Shown here: one piece after another, positions 1-6,251 of the stretch | Layout: the number at the start of each line of letters is the position of its first letter | Position numbering within the stretch: the stretch's first letter is position 1 | NCBI GenBank assembly: GCA_937895305.1 | Contig: CALAXS010000239.1 | Span: forward strand, 1 to 9,410 | Length of the DNA: 9,410 nt | Reading direction: 5' to 3' | From: an uncultured bacterium | Lineage (GTDB): Bacteria > Hydrogenedentota > Hydrogenedentia > Hydrogenedentales > JAEUWI01 | Notes under the pieces: generated by a model | What the model was told of the DNA's origin: nothing | Databases searched by the model: none | Seen by the model: the letters and a program-made list of their open reading frames with translations, nothing else | Program-made: the position numbers and the translations under genes

Positions 1-1
1 A

Positions 2-2536
2 CTGAAACAAAATTGTGGTCTGCTTCTTCTATTGGTTTGGGGGTTCATGGGCCATTTTGTGTGGGCCGATGAACTACACATCGATCTGTATGCAAAGGAT
101 GCTCCGGATTCCTGGGTCTTTAGCGATGCCAATGGCGGTATTGAGGACGGTGCGTTGGTGTTGGATGGACGAAAGGCACCCACCCAGGCATTTTATGCAC
201 CCGGGGAATGGCGTGATGTGACCTTACGGGCCAGCTTCAAGGTAGAGCCACAGGATCAGGGCGTGTTGGCGTGCGGATTTATTGTTCGCGCAGAAGATGG
301 GGTGAATTATTATTATGTGCATTACGATAAGGGCCAGGCTATCCTTTGTCGTTCTGACAAGAATAATTCATGGAATGAGATTAAACGGGTAGGCAGTCTG
401 GATAAAGTCGCTGGTACCTGGCATGAGGCAGCGGTCTCTTGTGTTGGTGATACCTTGCGTGTTTTTCTCAATGGAACGCTTTTGTATGAAGCGCAAGATG
501 ACACCCTGAAACAGGGACGCATCGGGTTTTATGCAGGGCAAGGACTGGTGCGGGTGAAAGATATTGTCGTGGAAGGTACTGCGCAAGAGGCTGAGCAGGC
601 ATTCAAGATTCCTCCACCAGACTACACCCATGTATGTACCGATGCGGGCGCAGGTGCCTACGAAGCTTTTCCTGATGTGTGCAGATTGAGTGACGGGCGA
701 CTGATGTGCGTGTTCTATGCGGGCTATGGTCATGTAGCACTGCCCAATGAGAAACTGCCCAAGGGTGGTCGTGTATCTTATTGTTTATCCAGTGACGAGG
801 GGCGTAGCTGGACCGCTGCACAAACACTCTATGATGGACCGGATGATGATCGCGATCCTTCTATTATGCAAACCACCAGCGGTCGACTGATCTGTAATTA
901 TTTTTCTCTTCGCAAGGACGACACCCACAAGCCCAACTGGCGCGGCCTGGGTACGTGGATGGTGTATTCAGATGATCTGGGAAAAACATGGTCTGCGCCA
1001 CGTGAGATTACACCGCGCTATTACTGCAGTTCCCCGGTCCGTCAGTTGCGTGACGGGCGTCTTGTGCTGGGCTTGTATGCAGAGGAGGATGGCCAGGGCT
1101 GGGGCGCAGTCTCTATCTCCGACGATGATGGAATCACCTGGAGTCCCGTAATTGATATTGATAACAACGGTATGCCCCTTGATGCGGAGACGGACCTGAT
1201 TGAGCTGCGTGATGGGACGTTGTACGCTGCACAACGCGGCAGGGGTGAAACCATGGCGTGGTCGGTGTCCAAGGATCGAGGTGAAAGCTGGAGTGTGTCG
1301 GTGCCCTATGGTTTTCCTGGACACTGCCCTTATCTCCACCGCACATTGGACGGAATTGTACTTATGGCGCACCGCCTGCCGAATACGAGTCTCCATTACA
1401 GTCTGGACGAGGGCCGGACCTGGAGTGACAGTGTAGCGGTTGACTCCGTAATTGGTGCTTATCCTTCTATGGTGAATCTGAAGGATGGCACGGTATTAAT
1501 TGTTTATTATGAAGAAGGCGCAGATTCCAGCATCCGTGCGAAGCGTTTTCTGGCGACCAAAAACGGTATCAAGTGGATGCCCGTTGATGCTGGTGTCGTT
1601 CCGGAAGCGACACTTGTAGACTATCGCAGGATCTGGGATGAAGCACCGCACAACGCTTTCACAAACCTGATTCGCTACAAGGAAGAATGGTTTTGTGTAT
1701 TCAGGGAAGGGGATGGGCATGTATCTGAAAATGGGGCATTGCGCGTGATTGTATCGAAAGATGGTGAAGAATGGACTTCAGCAGCCAGAATCACCTCACC
1801 CATTGCGGATTTGCGTGACGCGCAAATCTGTATGACTCCTCAAGGCCAATTGATGTTGAGTGGTGCTGCTGCGCTTCATCAGCCTGCGGATGCATTTCAT
1901 CAAACTATGGCCTACTTTTCTGACGATGGACGAAGCTGGAGCGAAGGTGTCCCCATTGGTGAAAAAGATCTGTGGCTCTGGCGGGTGAGCTGGCACAAGG
2001 ATACGGCATTCGGTATTGGCTATACCACAGGAACACGGTGGCCCCATAAATTTACGCGCCTGTACACGAGTACAGACGGTGAACATTTTGAAATTCATGT
2101 GGACAAGTTACGGGATGCTGAGTACAGCAATGAAAGCTCTATCCTATTTCTTGAAGATGACACGGCACTTTGCTTGCTCCGTCGTGATTTGAAGGCACCA
2201 CAGGGAAGCAATGGCCTGCTGGGAATTTCCATGCCGCCCTATACGGCATGGGACTGGAAGGACTTGGGTGCGAAAATTGGCGGGCCGTGCATGCTACAGA
2301 TTCCTGATGGTAGATTTGTAGCTGCAGTGCGGCTCTATGATGGGCAAGTACGCACTGCACTTTGCTGGGTTGATCCTGCCGCGGGTACGTTAGATGAGTT
2401 TCTTGCGCTCCCATCCGGGGGCGACACCAGTTATCCTGGCCTGGTCTGGCATGAGGGCATGATCTGGGTCAGTTACTATGCCTCTCACGAAGGAAAAACG
2501 AATATATACCTGGCCAAGGTAAAGCTGAACCATTGA
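2..2536 (+). CDS. Secreted double-propeller sialidase/BNR-repeat protein with N-terminal ConA-like domain (5' partial)
   Basis: The frame is open to the left edge. Its first visible residues (K-Q-N-C-G, then a run of Leu, ending F-V-W-A before D-E) look like a signal peptide, so translation probably starts just outside the window and not at the TTG at 32. About nt 80-580 resembles a LamG/DUF1080-type concanavalin-like jelly roll (F-L-N-G-T and G-R-I-G-F-Y-A). A first propeller follows (about 640-1520) with Asp boxes S-x-D-x-G-x-[ST]-W at 788, 968, 1118, 1268 and 1400. A second (about 1630-2530) opens with W-D-E-A-P-H-N-A-F and F-R-E-G-D-G-H and has boxes at 1754 and 1919 and a degenerate one near 2069. 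Family knowledge suggests exo-alpha-sialidase or a related glycan-binding/hydrolysing role outside the cytoplasm. Asp boxes are structural, and I could not assign the catalytic Arg triad and Tyr/Glu, so activity is unproven. No neighbour on this strand helps assign a substrate. Length, about 840 residues, exceeds a single-propeller sialidase. Confidence 0.85.
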   Translation: MKQNCGLLLLLVWGFMGHFVWADELHIDLYAKDAPDSWVFSDANGGIEDGALVLDGRKAPTQAFYAPGEWRDVTLRASFKVEPQDQGVLACGFIVRAEDGVNYYYVHYDKGQAILCRSDKNNSWNEIKRVGSLDKVAGTWHEAAVSCVGDTLRVFLNGTLLYEAQDDTLKQGRIGFYAGQGLVRVKDIVVEGTAQEAEQAFKIPPPDYTHVCTDAGAGAYEAFPDVCRLSDGRLMCVFYAGYGHVALPNEKLPKGGRVSYCLSSDEGRSWTAAQTLYDGPDDDRDPSIMQTTSGRLICNYFSLRKDDTHKPNWRGLGTWMVYSDDLGKTWSAPREITPRYYCSSPVRQLRDGRLVLGLYAEEDGQGWGAVSISDDDGITWSPVIDIDNNGMPLDAETDLIELRDGTLYAAQRGRGETMAWSVSKDRGESWSVSVPYGFPGHCPYLHRTLDGIVLMAHRLPNTSLHYSLDEGRTWSDSVAVDSVIGAYPSMVNLKDGTVLIVYYEEGADSSIRAKRFLATKNGIKWMPVDAGVVPEATLVDYRRIWDEAPHNAFTNLIRYKEEWFCVFREGDGHVSENGALRVIVSKDGEEWTSAARITSPIADLRDAQICMTPQGQLMLSGAAALHQPADAFHQTMAYFSDDGRSWSEGVPIGEKDLWLWRVSWHKDTAFGIGYTTGTRWPHKFTRLYTSTDGEHFEIHVDKLRDAEYSNESSILFLEDDTALCLLRRDLKAPQGSNGLLGISMPPYTAWDWKDLGAKIGGPCMLQIPDGRFVAAVRLYDGQVRTALCWVDPAAGTLDEFLALPSGGDTSYPGLVWHEGMIWVSYYASHEGKTNIYLAKVKLNH

Positions 2537-2599
2537 AATCCTGACCCTATGGTCACGGACTTCATTTGGACTTCAGCCTTATTGCCCCAAAAGAAAAAA

Positions 2600-2643
2600 C
2601 CACCAGCGGGACTTGGCTAAGTCTACTGGTGGCTTTGTTTTGT
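2600..2643. terminator. Bidirectional intrinsic terminator between the sialidase-type gene and tRNA-Val
   Basis: An outer stem CCACCAG (2600-2606) pairs with CTGGTGG (2626-2632), and an inner stem GACTT (2610-2614) pairs with AAGTC (2619-2623) around a four-base loop. A T-rich tail (2634-2643) follows on the plus strand. An A-rich tract (2590-2599) precedes it and supplies the U-tract for minus-strand transcripts. It lies between convergent units, 64 bases after the plus-strand stop and 13 bases beyond the tRNA 3' end, so it can end both. Confidence 0.8.
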
Positions 2644-2645
2644 TA

Positions 2646-2722
2646 TGGTGGGCGATAACGGAGTTGAACCATTGACCTCCACGATGTCAACGTGGCGCTC
2701 TAACCAACTGAGCTAATCGCCC
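2646..2722 (-). tRNA. tRNA-Val (anticodon GAC)
   Basis: The minus strand folds as a complete cloverleaf. The acceptor stem GGGCGAT pairs with ATCGCCC, followed by discriminator A and an encoded CCA (2646-2648). The D-stem is GCTC/GAGC. The anticodon stem CCACG/CGTGG closes the loop TTGACAT, giving anticodon GAC, which reads valine GUC/GUU. The T-stem AATGG/CCGTT has one wobble pair around TTCAACT. At 77 nt the length is normal. It stands alone with its own promoter upstream and a terminator directly downstream, so it appears to be a single-gene unit. Confidence 0.97.
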
Positions 2723-2737
2723 TTAAAGGGAAGCAGA

Positions 2738-2767
2738 ATGATAGCAAAGGGGGATGGGGTGAGTCAA
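2738..2767 (-). promoter_or_regulatory. Sigma70-type promoter of tRNA-Val
   Basis: On the minus strand a -35 box TTGACT (2767-2762) is followed after 18 bases by a -10 box TATCAT (2743-2738). A TG one base upstream of the -10 makes it an extended -10. Transcription would start near 2731, leaving a leader of about nine bases before the tRNA 5' end at 2722. The spacing and match are good, but initiation is inferred. Confidence 0.7.
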
Positions 2768-2826
2768 AGGAATGGTGGTGTTTGGGTGAGCGGAGGGGGA
2801 AAGGGATGAAAAAAGAGAACGAAAAT

Positions 2827-2869
2827 AAAGCCCACTGGTTCCCATGCTCTGCGTGGGTATCTGGGCTTT
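2827..2869 (-). terminator. Terminator-like long hairpin with a palindromic repeat in its loop
   Basis: AAAGCCCA (2827-2834) and TGGGCTTT (2862-2869) form an 8-bp outer stem. On the minus strand it is followed by T-rich sequence (ATTTTCGTTCTC, then six T from 2815). The enclosed bases hold a second hairpin, CCCATGC/GCGTGGG (2841-2857). It could be a backup terminator for the YceI gene or part of the repeat cluster. It is weaker than the hairpin at 2952-2980 because of the large loop. Confidence 0.4.
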
Positions 2870-2930
2870 CTTGTATGGTTGTCCGAGGCAGGAGCCTCGG
2901 TGTATGCATTCCCAAGCTGGAGCTTGGGAA
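2841..2930. repeat. Cluster of three compact palindromes (REP-like dispersed repeats)
   Basis: Three hairpins occur within 90 bases: CCCATGC/GCGTGGG with loop TCT (2841-2857, one G-T pair), CCGAGGC/GCCTCGG with loop AGGA (2883-2900), and TTCCCAAGCT/AGCTTGGGAA with loop GG (2909-2930, a perfect 10-bp stem). The last belongs to a palindrome type I recognise as recurring in many environmental bacterial genomes. Its translations give spurious short proteins with V-P-K-L-Q-L-G-N. Such repeats resemble REP elements mobilised by RAYT/TnpA-REP transposases. No transposase is in this window, so genome-wide copy number is inferred. Confidence 0.6.
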
Positions 2931-2940
2931 CGAGAGTTGT

Positions 2941-2980
2941 AAATAGAAAAACCATGGTGCAGTGGTGTGCTGCGCCATGG
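2941..2980 (-). terminator. Intrinsic terminator of the YceI lipoprotein gene
   Basis: An 11-bp stem, CCATGGTGCAG (2952-2962) with CTGCGCCATGG (2970-2980), has one G-T pair and a 7-base loop. On the minus strand it is followed immediately by TTTTTCTATTT (2951-2941). It begins 23 bases after the minus-strand stop at 3004, the expected place for a rho-independent terminator. Confidence 0.8.
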
Positions 2981-3003
2981 CCTGTAGTGGTTGGAGTGTA
3001 GTT

Positions 3004-3843
3004 TTATTGTTTGGGAGCGAGTATTTCGAAACCGATGTCGACGTTGTCTTTGATAAGGGTGTCTTGTATTCCTTTAGACCAAGATTTTGACTTCATGCCC
3101 CAGTCGCGACGGTTGATAGTCACTTCTGCGGAGGCAGAGAGTTTGTCACCTTGGATCGCCAATGCGCAGGGTAGTGTGAGACTTTTGGTCACGGCGAGGA
3201 AGGTGAAGTCGCCTGTTACGTTGTAACCGTCTGTAGTCTTCTCTACTTTGGTGGATACGAATTTGGCGGTGGGGAATTTTTCTGGGTTCAGGAAGTCGGA
3301 ACTGTTGAGGCAGTCTTCTACACCACCAGCGTCAGCATACATAGAGGTCACGTCTACGGTAACGTCTACAGCAAGTGTTGTGAAGTCATCACCTGATACG
3401 GTTGCTGTACCACTAAACTTGTTGAAGCCACCTTGACGGGCGCCAGCGGGCTTGTAGCCGGTCCAGTAGAGTACGGAGTCTTCGTTGGGGCCTAGCGCGT
3501 AGGTGGTCGCTGCGCCAGCTTCAGCAGCAGGGGCGTCGGCTGCAGGTGCCTCAGTCGTTGCGTCGGCTGCGGGGGCTTCTTCCATATCCAGACCGAGGTC
3601 CTGGGAGCCACTGATGGAGCCGATTTCTAGCTCAGCCCAGTCGTCTTCTGCGGCTGGTGCTGCTGCGGTTACGGGCATTTCGGCTGCGGGGGCTTCAGCT
3701 ACAGGTGCTGGTTCGACTGCGGGTGCGGGTGTTTCTACGGCTGGTGCTTCGGGTGCAGGTGTCTTGGCGGCTTCGCCACCACACCCCACGATGATCATAC
3801 TGGCTACGAGTAGCAGTGCGAGGGTCCATTGTATCTTTTTCAT
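3004..3843 (-). CDS. YceI-domain lipoprotein with Ala/Pro/Glu-rich linker
   Basis: This 279-residue protein starts with a lipoprotein signal (K2-K3, hydrophobic 6-19, lipobox I-V-G-C with Cys21), so it should be lipid-anchored outside the cytoplasmic membrane. Residues 22-113 are a low-complexity A/P/E-rich tether. Residues about 114-279 match the YceI fold, a lipocalin-like barrel. They include F-N-K-F-S-G-T, L-N-P-E-K-F-P-T-A-K-F, V-T-K-S-L-T-L, N-R-R-D-W-G-M and the terminal D-N-V-D-I-G-F-E-I. YceI proteins bind isoprenoid chains such as polyprenol or quinones, but the exact ligand is not predictable. The start is supported by a strong GGGGGGAG site 7 bases before the ATG. It follows the oxidoreductase gene on the same strand after a terminator, and no clear promoter of its own is visible. 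A hairpin (3856-3874) touches the ribosome site. Confidence 0.93.
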   Translation of the reverse strand: MKKIQWTLALLLVASMIIVGCGGEAAKTPAPEAPAVETPAPAVEPAPVAEAPAAEMPVTAAAPAAEDDWAELEIGSISGSQDLGLDMEEAPAADATTEAPAADAPAAEAGAATTYALGPNEDSVLYWTGYKPAGARQGGFNKFSGTATVSGDDFTTLAVDVTVDVTSMYADAGGVEDCLNSSDFLNPEKFPTAKFVSTKVEKTTDGYNVTGDFTFLAVTKSLTLPCALAIQGDKLSASAEVTINRRDWGMKSKSWSKGIQDTLIKDNVDIGFEILAPKQ

Positions 3844-3855
3844 TTTTTTCTCCCC

Positions 3856-3874
3856 CCTGTCGGTCCTGGACAGG
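3856..3874 (-). promoter_or_regulatory. Hairpin abutting the Shine-Dalgarno of the YceI gene
   Basis: CCTGTC (3856-3861) and GACAGG (3869-3874) form a 6-bp stem with a 7-base loop in the minus-strand leader. The stem overlaps the last two bases of the ribosome site (3850-3857). It could modulate access of ribosomes, but the short stem makes a chance match possible. Confidence 0.3.
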
Positions 3875-3898
3875 AATTTTGGTCTTTGGTGTGCTTTT

Positions 3899-3933
3899 GA
3901 AAAACAGCCACGCGGCGCGTGCTACGTGGCTGT
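3899..3933 (-). terminator. Intrinsic terminator after the Gfo/Idh/MocA gene
   Basis: ACAGCCACG (3904-3912) pairs perfectly with CGTGGCTGT (3925-3933), giving a 9-bp stem, and the minus strand continues into TTTTTC. It lies 33 bases past the stop of the oxidoreductase gene. The loop can form an alternative small stem, CACGC/GCGTG. Because no good promoter is visible between it and the YceI start, it may be partial, allowing read-through into the lipoprotein gene. Confidence 0.75.
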
Positions 3934-3966
3934 ATGTGTTTTGGATATATCAGCGTTATTTCCTGT

Positions 3967-5613
3967 CTAGGCTTTGGCTGCTTCGGCTTCTTTTGCAGCG
4001 GCTTCCGCTTCGGCAGCAGCAGCGGCTTTCTTGTCTTCTACTTCCTTGACCAGAATGGGATCGTCTTCGTAGTCGTCCACGTTCATGTCGTGTTCAAAGA
4101 AACTGGGGGTCTCGAAGTCGAACTGGTAGTCGGCAGGGTTGACGGTAATGGTCTTGTCCTGCTTACGCGATTCGAGGGCAGCCACAGCGCCGATGGTGGT
4201 GGTGAGACCGACCATCTGATTGGTGCGGGGGGTGCCACCGTTTTTGATGTGGTGGGCCAAGGCATGGTGCTGGTAGGTGTTGGCTTCCAGGAGCTTCTTG
4301 GTATAAAGGAGCCTGATGCCTTCGGAGCCTTTGCCGATGTTCATCAGTGAAGCACCGCTTGACATATCATTGCTCTTGGCTTCTGTTCCATCACCAGAAG
4401 CCAACCCTGCTTCTTCTGCAGCCTTGGCGTCTGCGGCTTTCTTTTTCTCCATGGCGTACCAGGGTTCGATGAAGTATGCACTGTCGCCGAAGTGGTCTTC
4501 GGTAATCTTGATAGCACCCTTGTCGCCCTGAATAAGTTCGCTGGTACCCATGTGCGCGTTGGAGAGTGTGCAGGAGTAGGCAAAGCGTACGTTGTATTTC
4601 TTGCGAATAGCAACTTTCTCCTGCTGTACGGAGCGACTTTCCATGGCCATGAAGCCAGCGTCGCCAGGATTCTGTTCGTATTCGTACATGATGGTGATGT
4701 TATCGTCGGCTTCGCGACCGTCACGCCAGTAATCGAGGCCACCGAAGGCACGTACTTTGGTAGGTACACCACGCATAAACCAGTTGGCGATATCGGTCTG
4801 GTGTGTGGCAAGCTCGGTGAAGAGTCCACCAGAACGGTCGTTATACATACGCCAGTTAAGGTGACGATCAAGACCACCTTCCGTGATGTATTGTTTATCC
4901 AGTGCTGGAAGCTGGTCGTAGGTCACATCGTAGTTACGACGCCAGAAGGAGTTGCGGTGCCACTGGGCGTTGATGTTGGTGATGCGACCGAGCTCGCCCG
5001 CTTCATAGGCAAGTTGTACGGCCAGGTTGTAGCGGGGGTTGTAGCGGCGCTGATGCCCAACCATAACCCATTTGCCCGTTTCATGACATTTTTTGACGAT
5101 GTCGCGAGCCTGCTCGATGGTCATGGTCATGGTCTTTTCGCAGAGTACGTATTTACCTGCATCGAGACAGTCCATTACAATCTGGTGGTGCGTATCGAGG
5201 GGTGTTGCAACAACAACGGCATCGATGTCTTCGTTGGCGAGCATTTCTTTGTAGTCGTGGTAGCCTTTGGGGCGCAGGGCTGCTTTGGCCTTGGCCATTT
5301 CGGCAGCGGGCAGATTTCTGGGGTCTTCGCCAGCCTGGAAGCCGATACCTGCATTAGAGCATTGACCAAAGATCATACCGGACTTCTGGTGGGCACTGTA
5401 GAAGTCTGCAATAGCGACGATCTGCGAATCGGGGGTATGGGCCAGACCTTCTTTGATATGGTAGGTGCCTTGACCGCCCGTACCGATCATGGCGATATTT
5501 ACTTTTTCGTTTGCGGCATAGGCCAATGGGTTGAAGCCAGTGGCGATGGTTGCTGCCCCGGCGGTTGCGCTTGCGACTTTAATAAAATCTCGACGGCTGA
5601 CATCTTTGCTCAT
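3967..5613 (-). CDS. Tat-exported Gfo/Idh/MocA-family oxidoreductase
   Basis: This 548-residue protein begins with a twin-arginine signal, S-R-R-D-F-I-K (residues 6-12), and an Ala-rich hydrophobic stretch to about A34, so it is probably exported folded. A Rossmann NAD(P) site G-T-G-G-Q-G (44-49) follows, then T-P-x-x-x-H (137-142) and E-K-T (159-161, the family's E-K-P position). The C-terminal substrate domain carries G-H-Q-R-R-Y (186-191) and G-G-L-F-T-E-L-A-T-H-Q (262-272). Family members oxidise or reduce sugars and related polyols, but the substrate here is unknown. Odd parts are a charged low-complexity insert (389-415), a D-M-S-S-G-A-S motif (416-422) resembling ApbE flavinylation sites, and an A/E/K-rich tail (527-548). 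The ATG overlaps the ApbE stop (ATGA) and has a GAGGAG site at 5619-5624, so translation is coupled to the upstream gene. A terminator follows it. Confidence 0.95.
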   Translation of the reverse strand: MSKDVSRRDFIKVASATAGAATIATGFNPLAYAANEKVNIAMIGTGGQGTYHIKEGLAHTPDSQIVAIADFYSAHQKSGMIFGQCSNAGIGFQAGEDPRNLPAAEMAKAKAALRPKGYHDYKEMLANEDIDAVVVATPLDTHHQIVMDCLDAGKYVLCEKTMTMTIEQARDIVKKCHETGKWVMVGHQRRYNPRYNLAVQLAYEAGELGRITNINAQWHRNSFWRRNYDVTYDQLPALDKQYITEGGLDRHLNWRMYNDRSGGLFTELATHQTDIANWFMRGVPTKVRAFGGLDYWRDGREADDNITIMYEYEQNPGDAGFMAMESRSVQQEKVAIRKKYNVRFAYSCTLSNAHMGTSELIQGDKGAIKITEDHFGDSAYFIEPWYAMEKKKAADAKAAEEAGLASGDGTEAKSNDMSSGASLMNIGKGSEGIRLLYTKKLLEANTYQHHALAHHIKNGGTPRTNQMVGLTTTIGAVAALESRKQDKTITVNPADYQFDFETPSFFEHDMNVDDYEDDPILVKEVEDKKAAAAAEAEAAAKEAEAAKA

Positions 5614-6251
5614 GTTTGCTCCTCAGTAAAATTAATGCGGACTGTTTGGAGTTCGCCCTGTTGGTCCATCATCAGGATGGCCCGAATCTCTGGGTGGCTT
5701 TTACAATACGCTTCTGTTTTTTCCCGGCCCATTACGTAGAATGCCGTACTCAATGCATCGCAGTCGGTCGCGCTGGGACCAATGGCGGTTGCACTCAGTA
5801 CATCATTCTCAACAGGCCAACCTGTTCTCGGATCGAAGATGTGTCCTATCTGTTTCCCGTCCACCGCGTAGTAACGGCCTTCGTTACTGGAAGTGGCCAA
5901 GGATTCGTCTTTTATAACGACCCCTTCAATCCTCTCTAAGTCCTTATTATACGGGTGTCTAAACCGTACTGTCCAGCCTTTACGGCCCGGTGGTGCTCCA
6001 ATAGCAAGGACACTACTGGTCCCCCCGTCAATTAGTGCGTGCTTAAGCCCATGTTTTTTAAGGGTTTGCGCTGCCAAATCCAGGGCCAGACCCTTGCCAA
6101 TACCGCCAAAATCGATTTTCACGCCGGGCTTGGCGAGGCGAACCGTTTCCATAGTCGATTCAAGTGTTACATAGTTGAGACCCACCAGGTCCCGCGCTTG
6201 TTTCAGCTGAGCGTCGGTTGGGAGTTGCTGTTTTTTTTTACATCGCGCCAT
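5610..6251 (-). CDS. apbE: ApbE FAD:protein FMN transferase, C-terminal two thirds (second frame of the transporter-ApbE fusion)
   Basis: This frame carries most of an ApbE domain: D-F-G-G-I-G-K-G (about 6120-6097), I-D-G-G-T-S-S (about 6032-6012), H-I-F-D-P-R-T-G-W-P-V (about 5843-5811) and the metal-binding D-x-D-A-L-S-T-A segment (about 5765-5740). ApbE moves FMN from FAD onto Ser/Thr of exported redox proteins, using Mg2+. The N-terminal third of the domain lies in the preceding frame (6532-6231), so this is the continuation of the transporter gene after a -1 shift at the A9 tract. The coordinates given start at an in-frame ATG (6251) that lacks a ribosome site and would yield a headless 213-residue product. 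I think the shifted 817-residue fusion (8062 to 5610) is the functional form. The stop overlaps the next gene's start. Confidence 0.85.
   Translation of the reverse strand: MARCKKKQQLPTDAQLKQARDLVGLNYVTLESTMETVRLAKPGVKIDFGGIGKGLALDLAAQTLKKHGLKHALIDGGTSSVLAIGAPPGRKGWTVRFRHPYNKDLERIEGVVIKDESLATSSNEGRYYAVDGKQIGHIFDPRTGWPVENDVLSATAIGPSATDCDALSTAFYVMGREKTEAYCKSHPEIRAILMMDQQGELQTVRINFTEEQT

Noticed and set aside
2542..2555. Small palindrome TGACC-CTAT-GGTCA after the sialidase-type gene
   Set aside because: A 5-bp stem without a T-tract, overshadowed by the strong terminator 45 bases downstream.
2646..2722. tRNA-Val as an integration (att) site
   Set aside because: No integrase, no direct repeat of the tRNA end and no change in gene type nearby.
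2700..2978. Short minus-strand open frames with V-P-K-L-Q-L-G-N-like translation
   Set aside because: They run through the tRNA, its promoter and the palindromic repeats. Such translations are familiar artefacts of these repeats.
3503..3970. Ala/Gly-rich plus-strand open frame opposite the YceI gene
   Set aside because: Its composition is only the reverse complement of the Ala/Pro/Glu linker codons, and the opposite strand has a clear lipoprotein.
4492..5739. A 415-codon open frame on the plus strand antisense to the oxidoreductase gene
   Set aside because: It mirrors a well-supported family member with Tat signal, Rossmann motif and ribosome site. The antisense translation shows no recognisable domain and has no convincing ribosome site.
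5610..6251. ApbE segment as an independently translated gene
   Set aside because: The ATG at 6251 has no ribosome site and would remove the N-terminal third of the domain, which is present and conserved in the preceding frame. A frameshifted fusion explains the data better.
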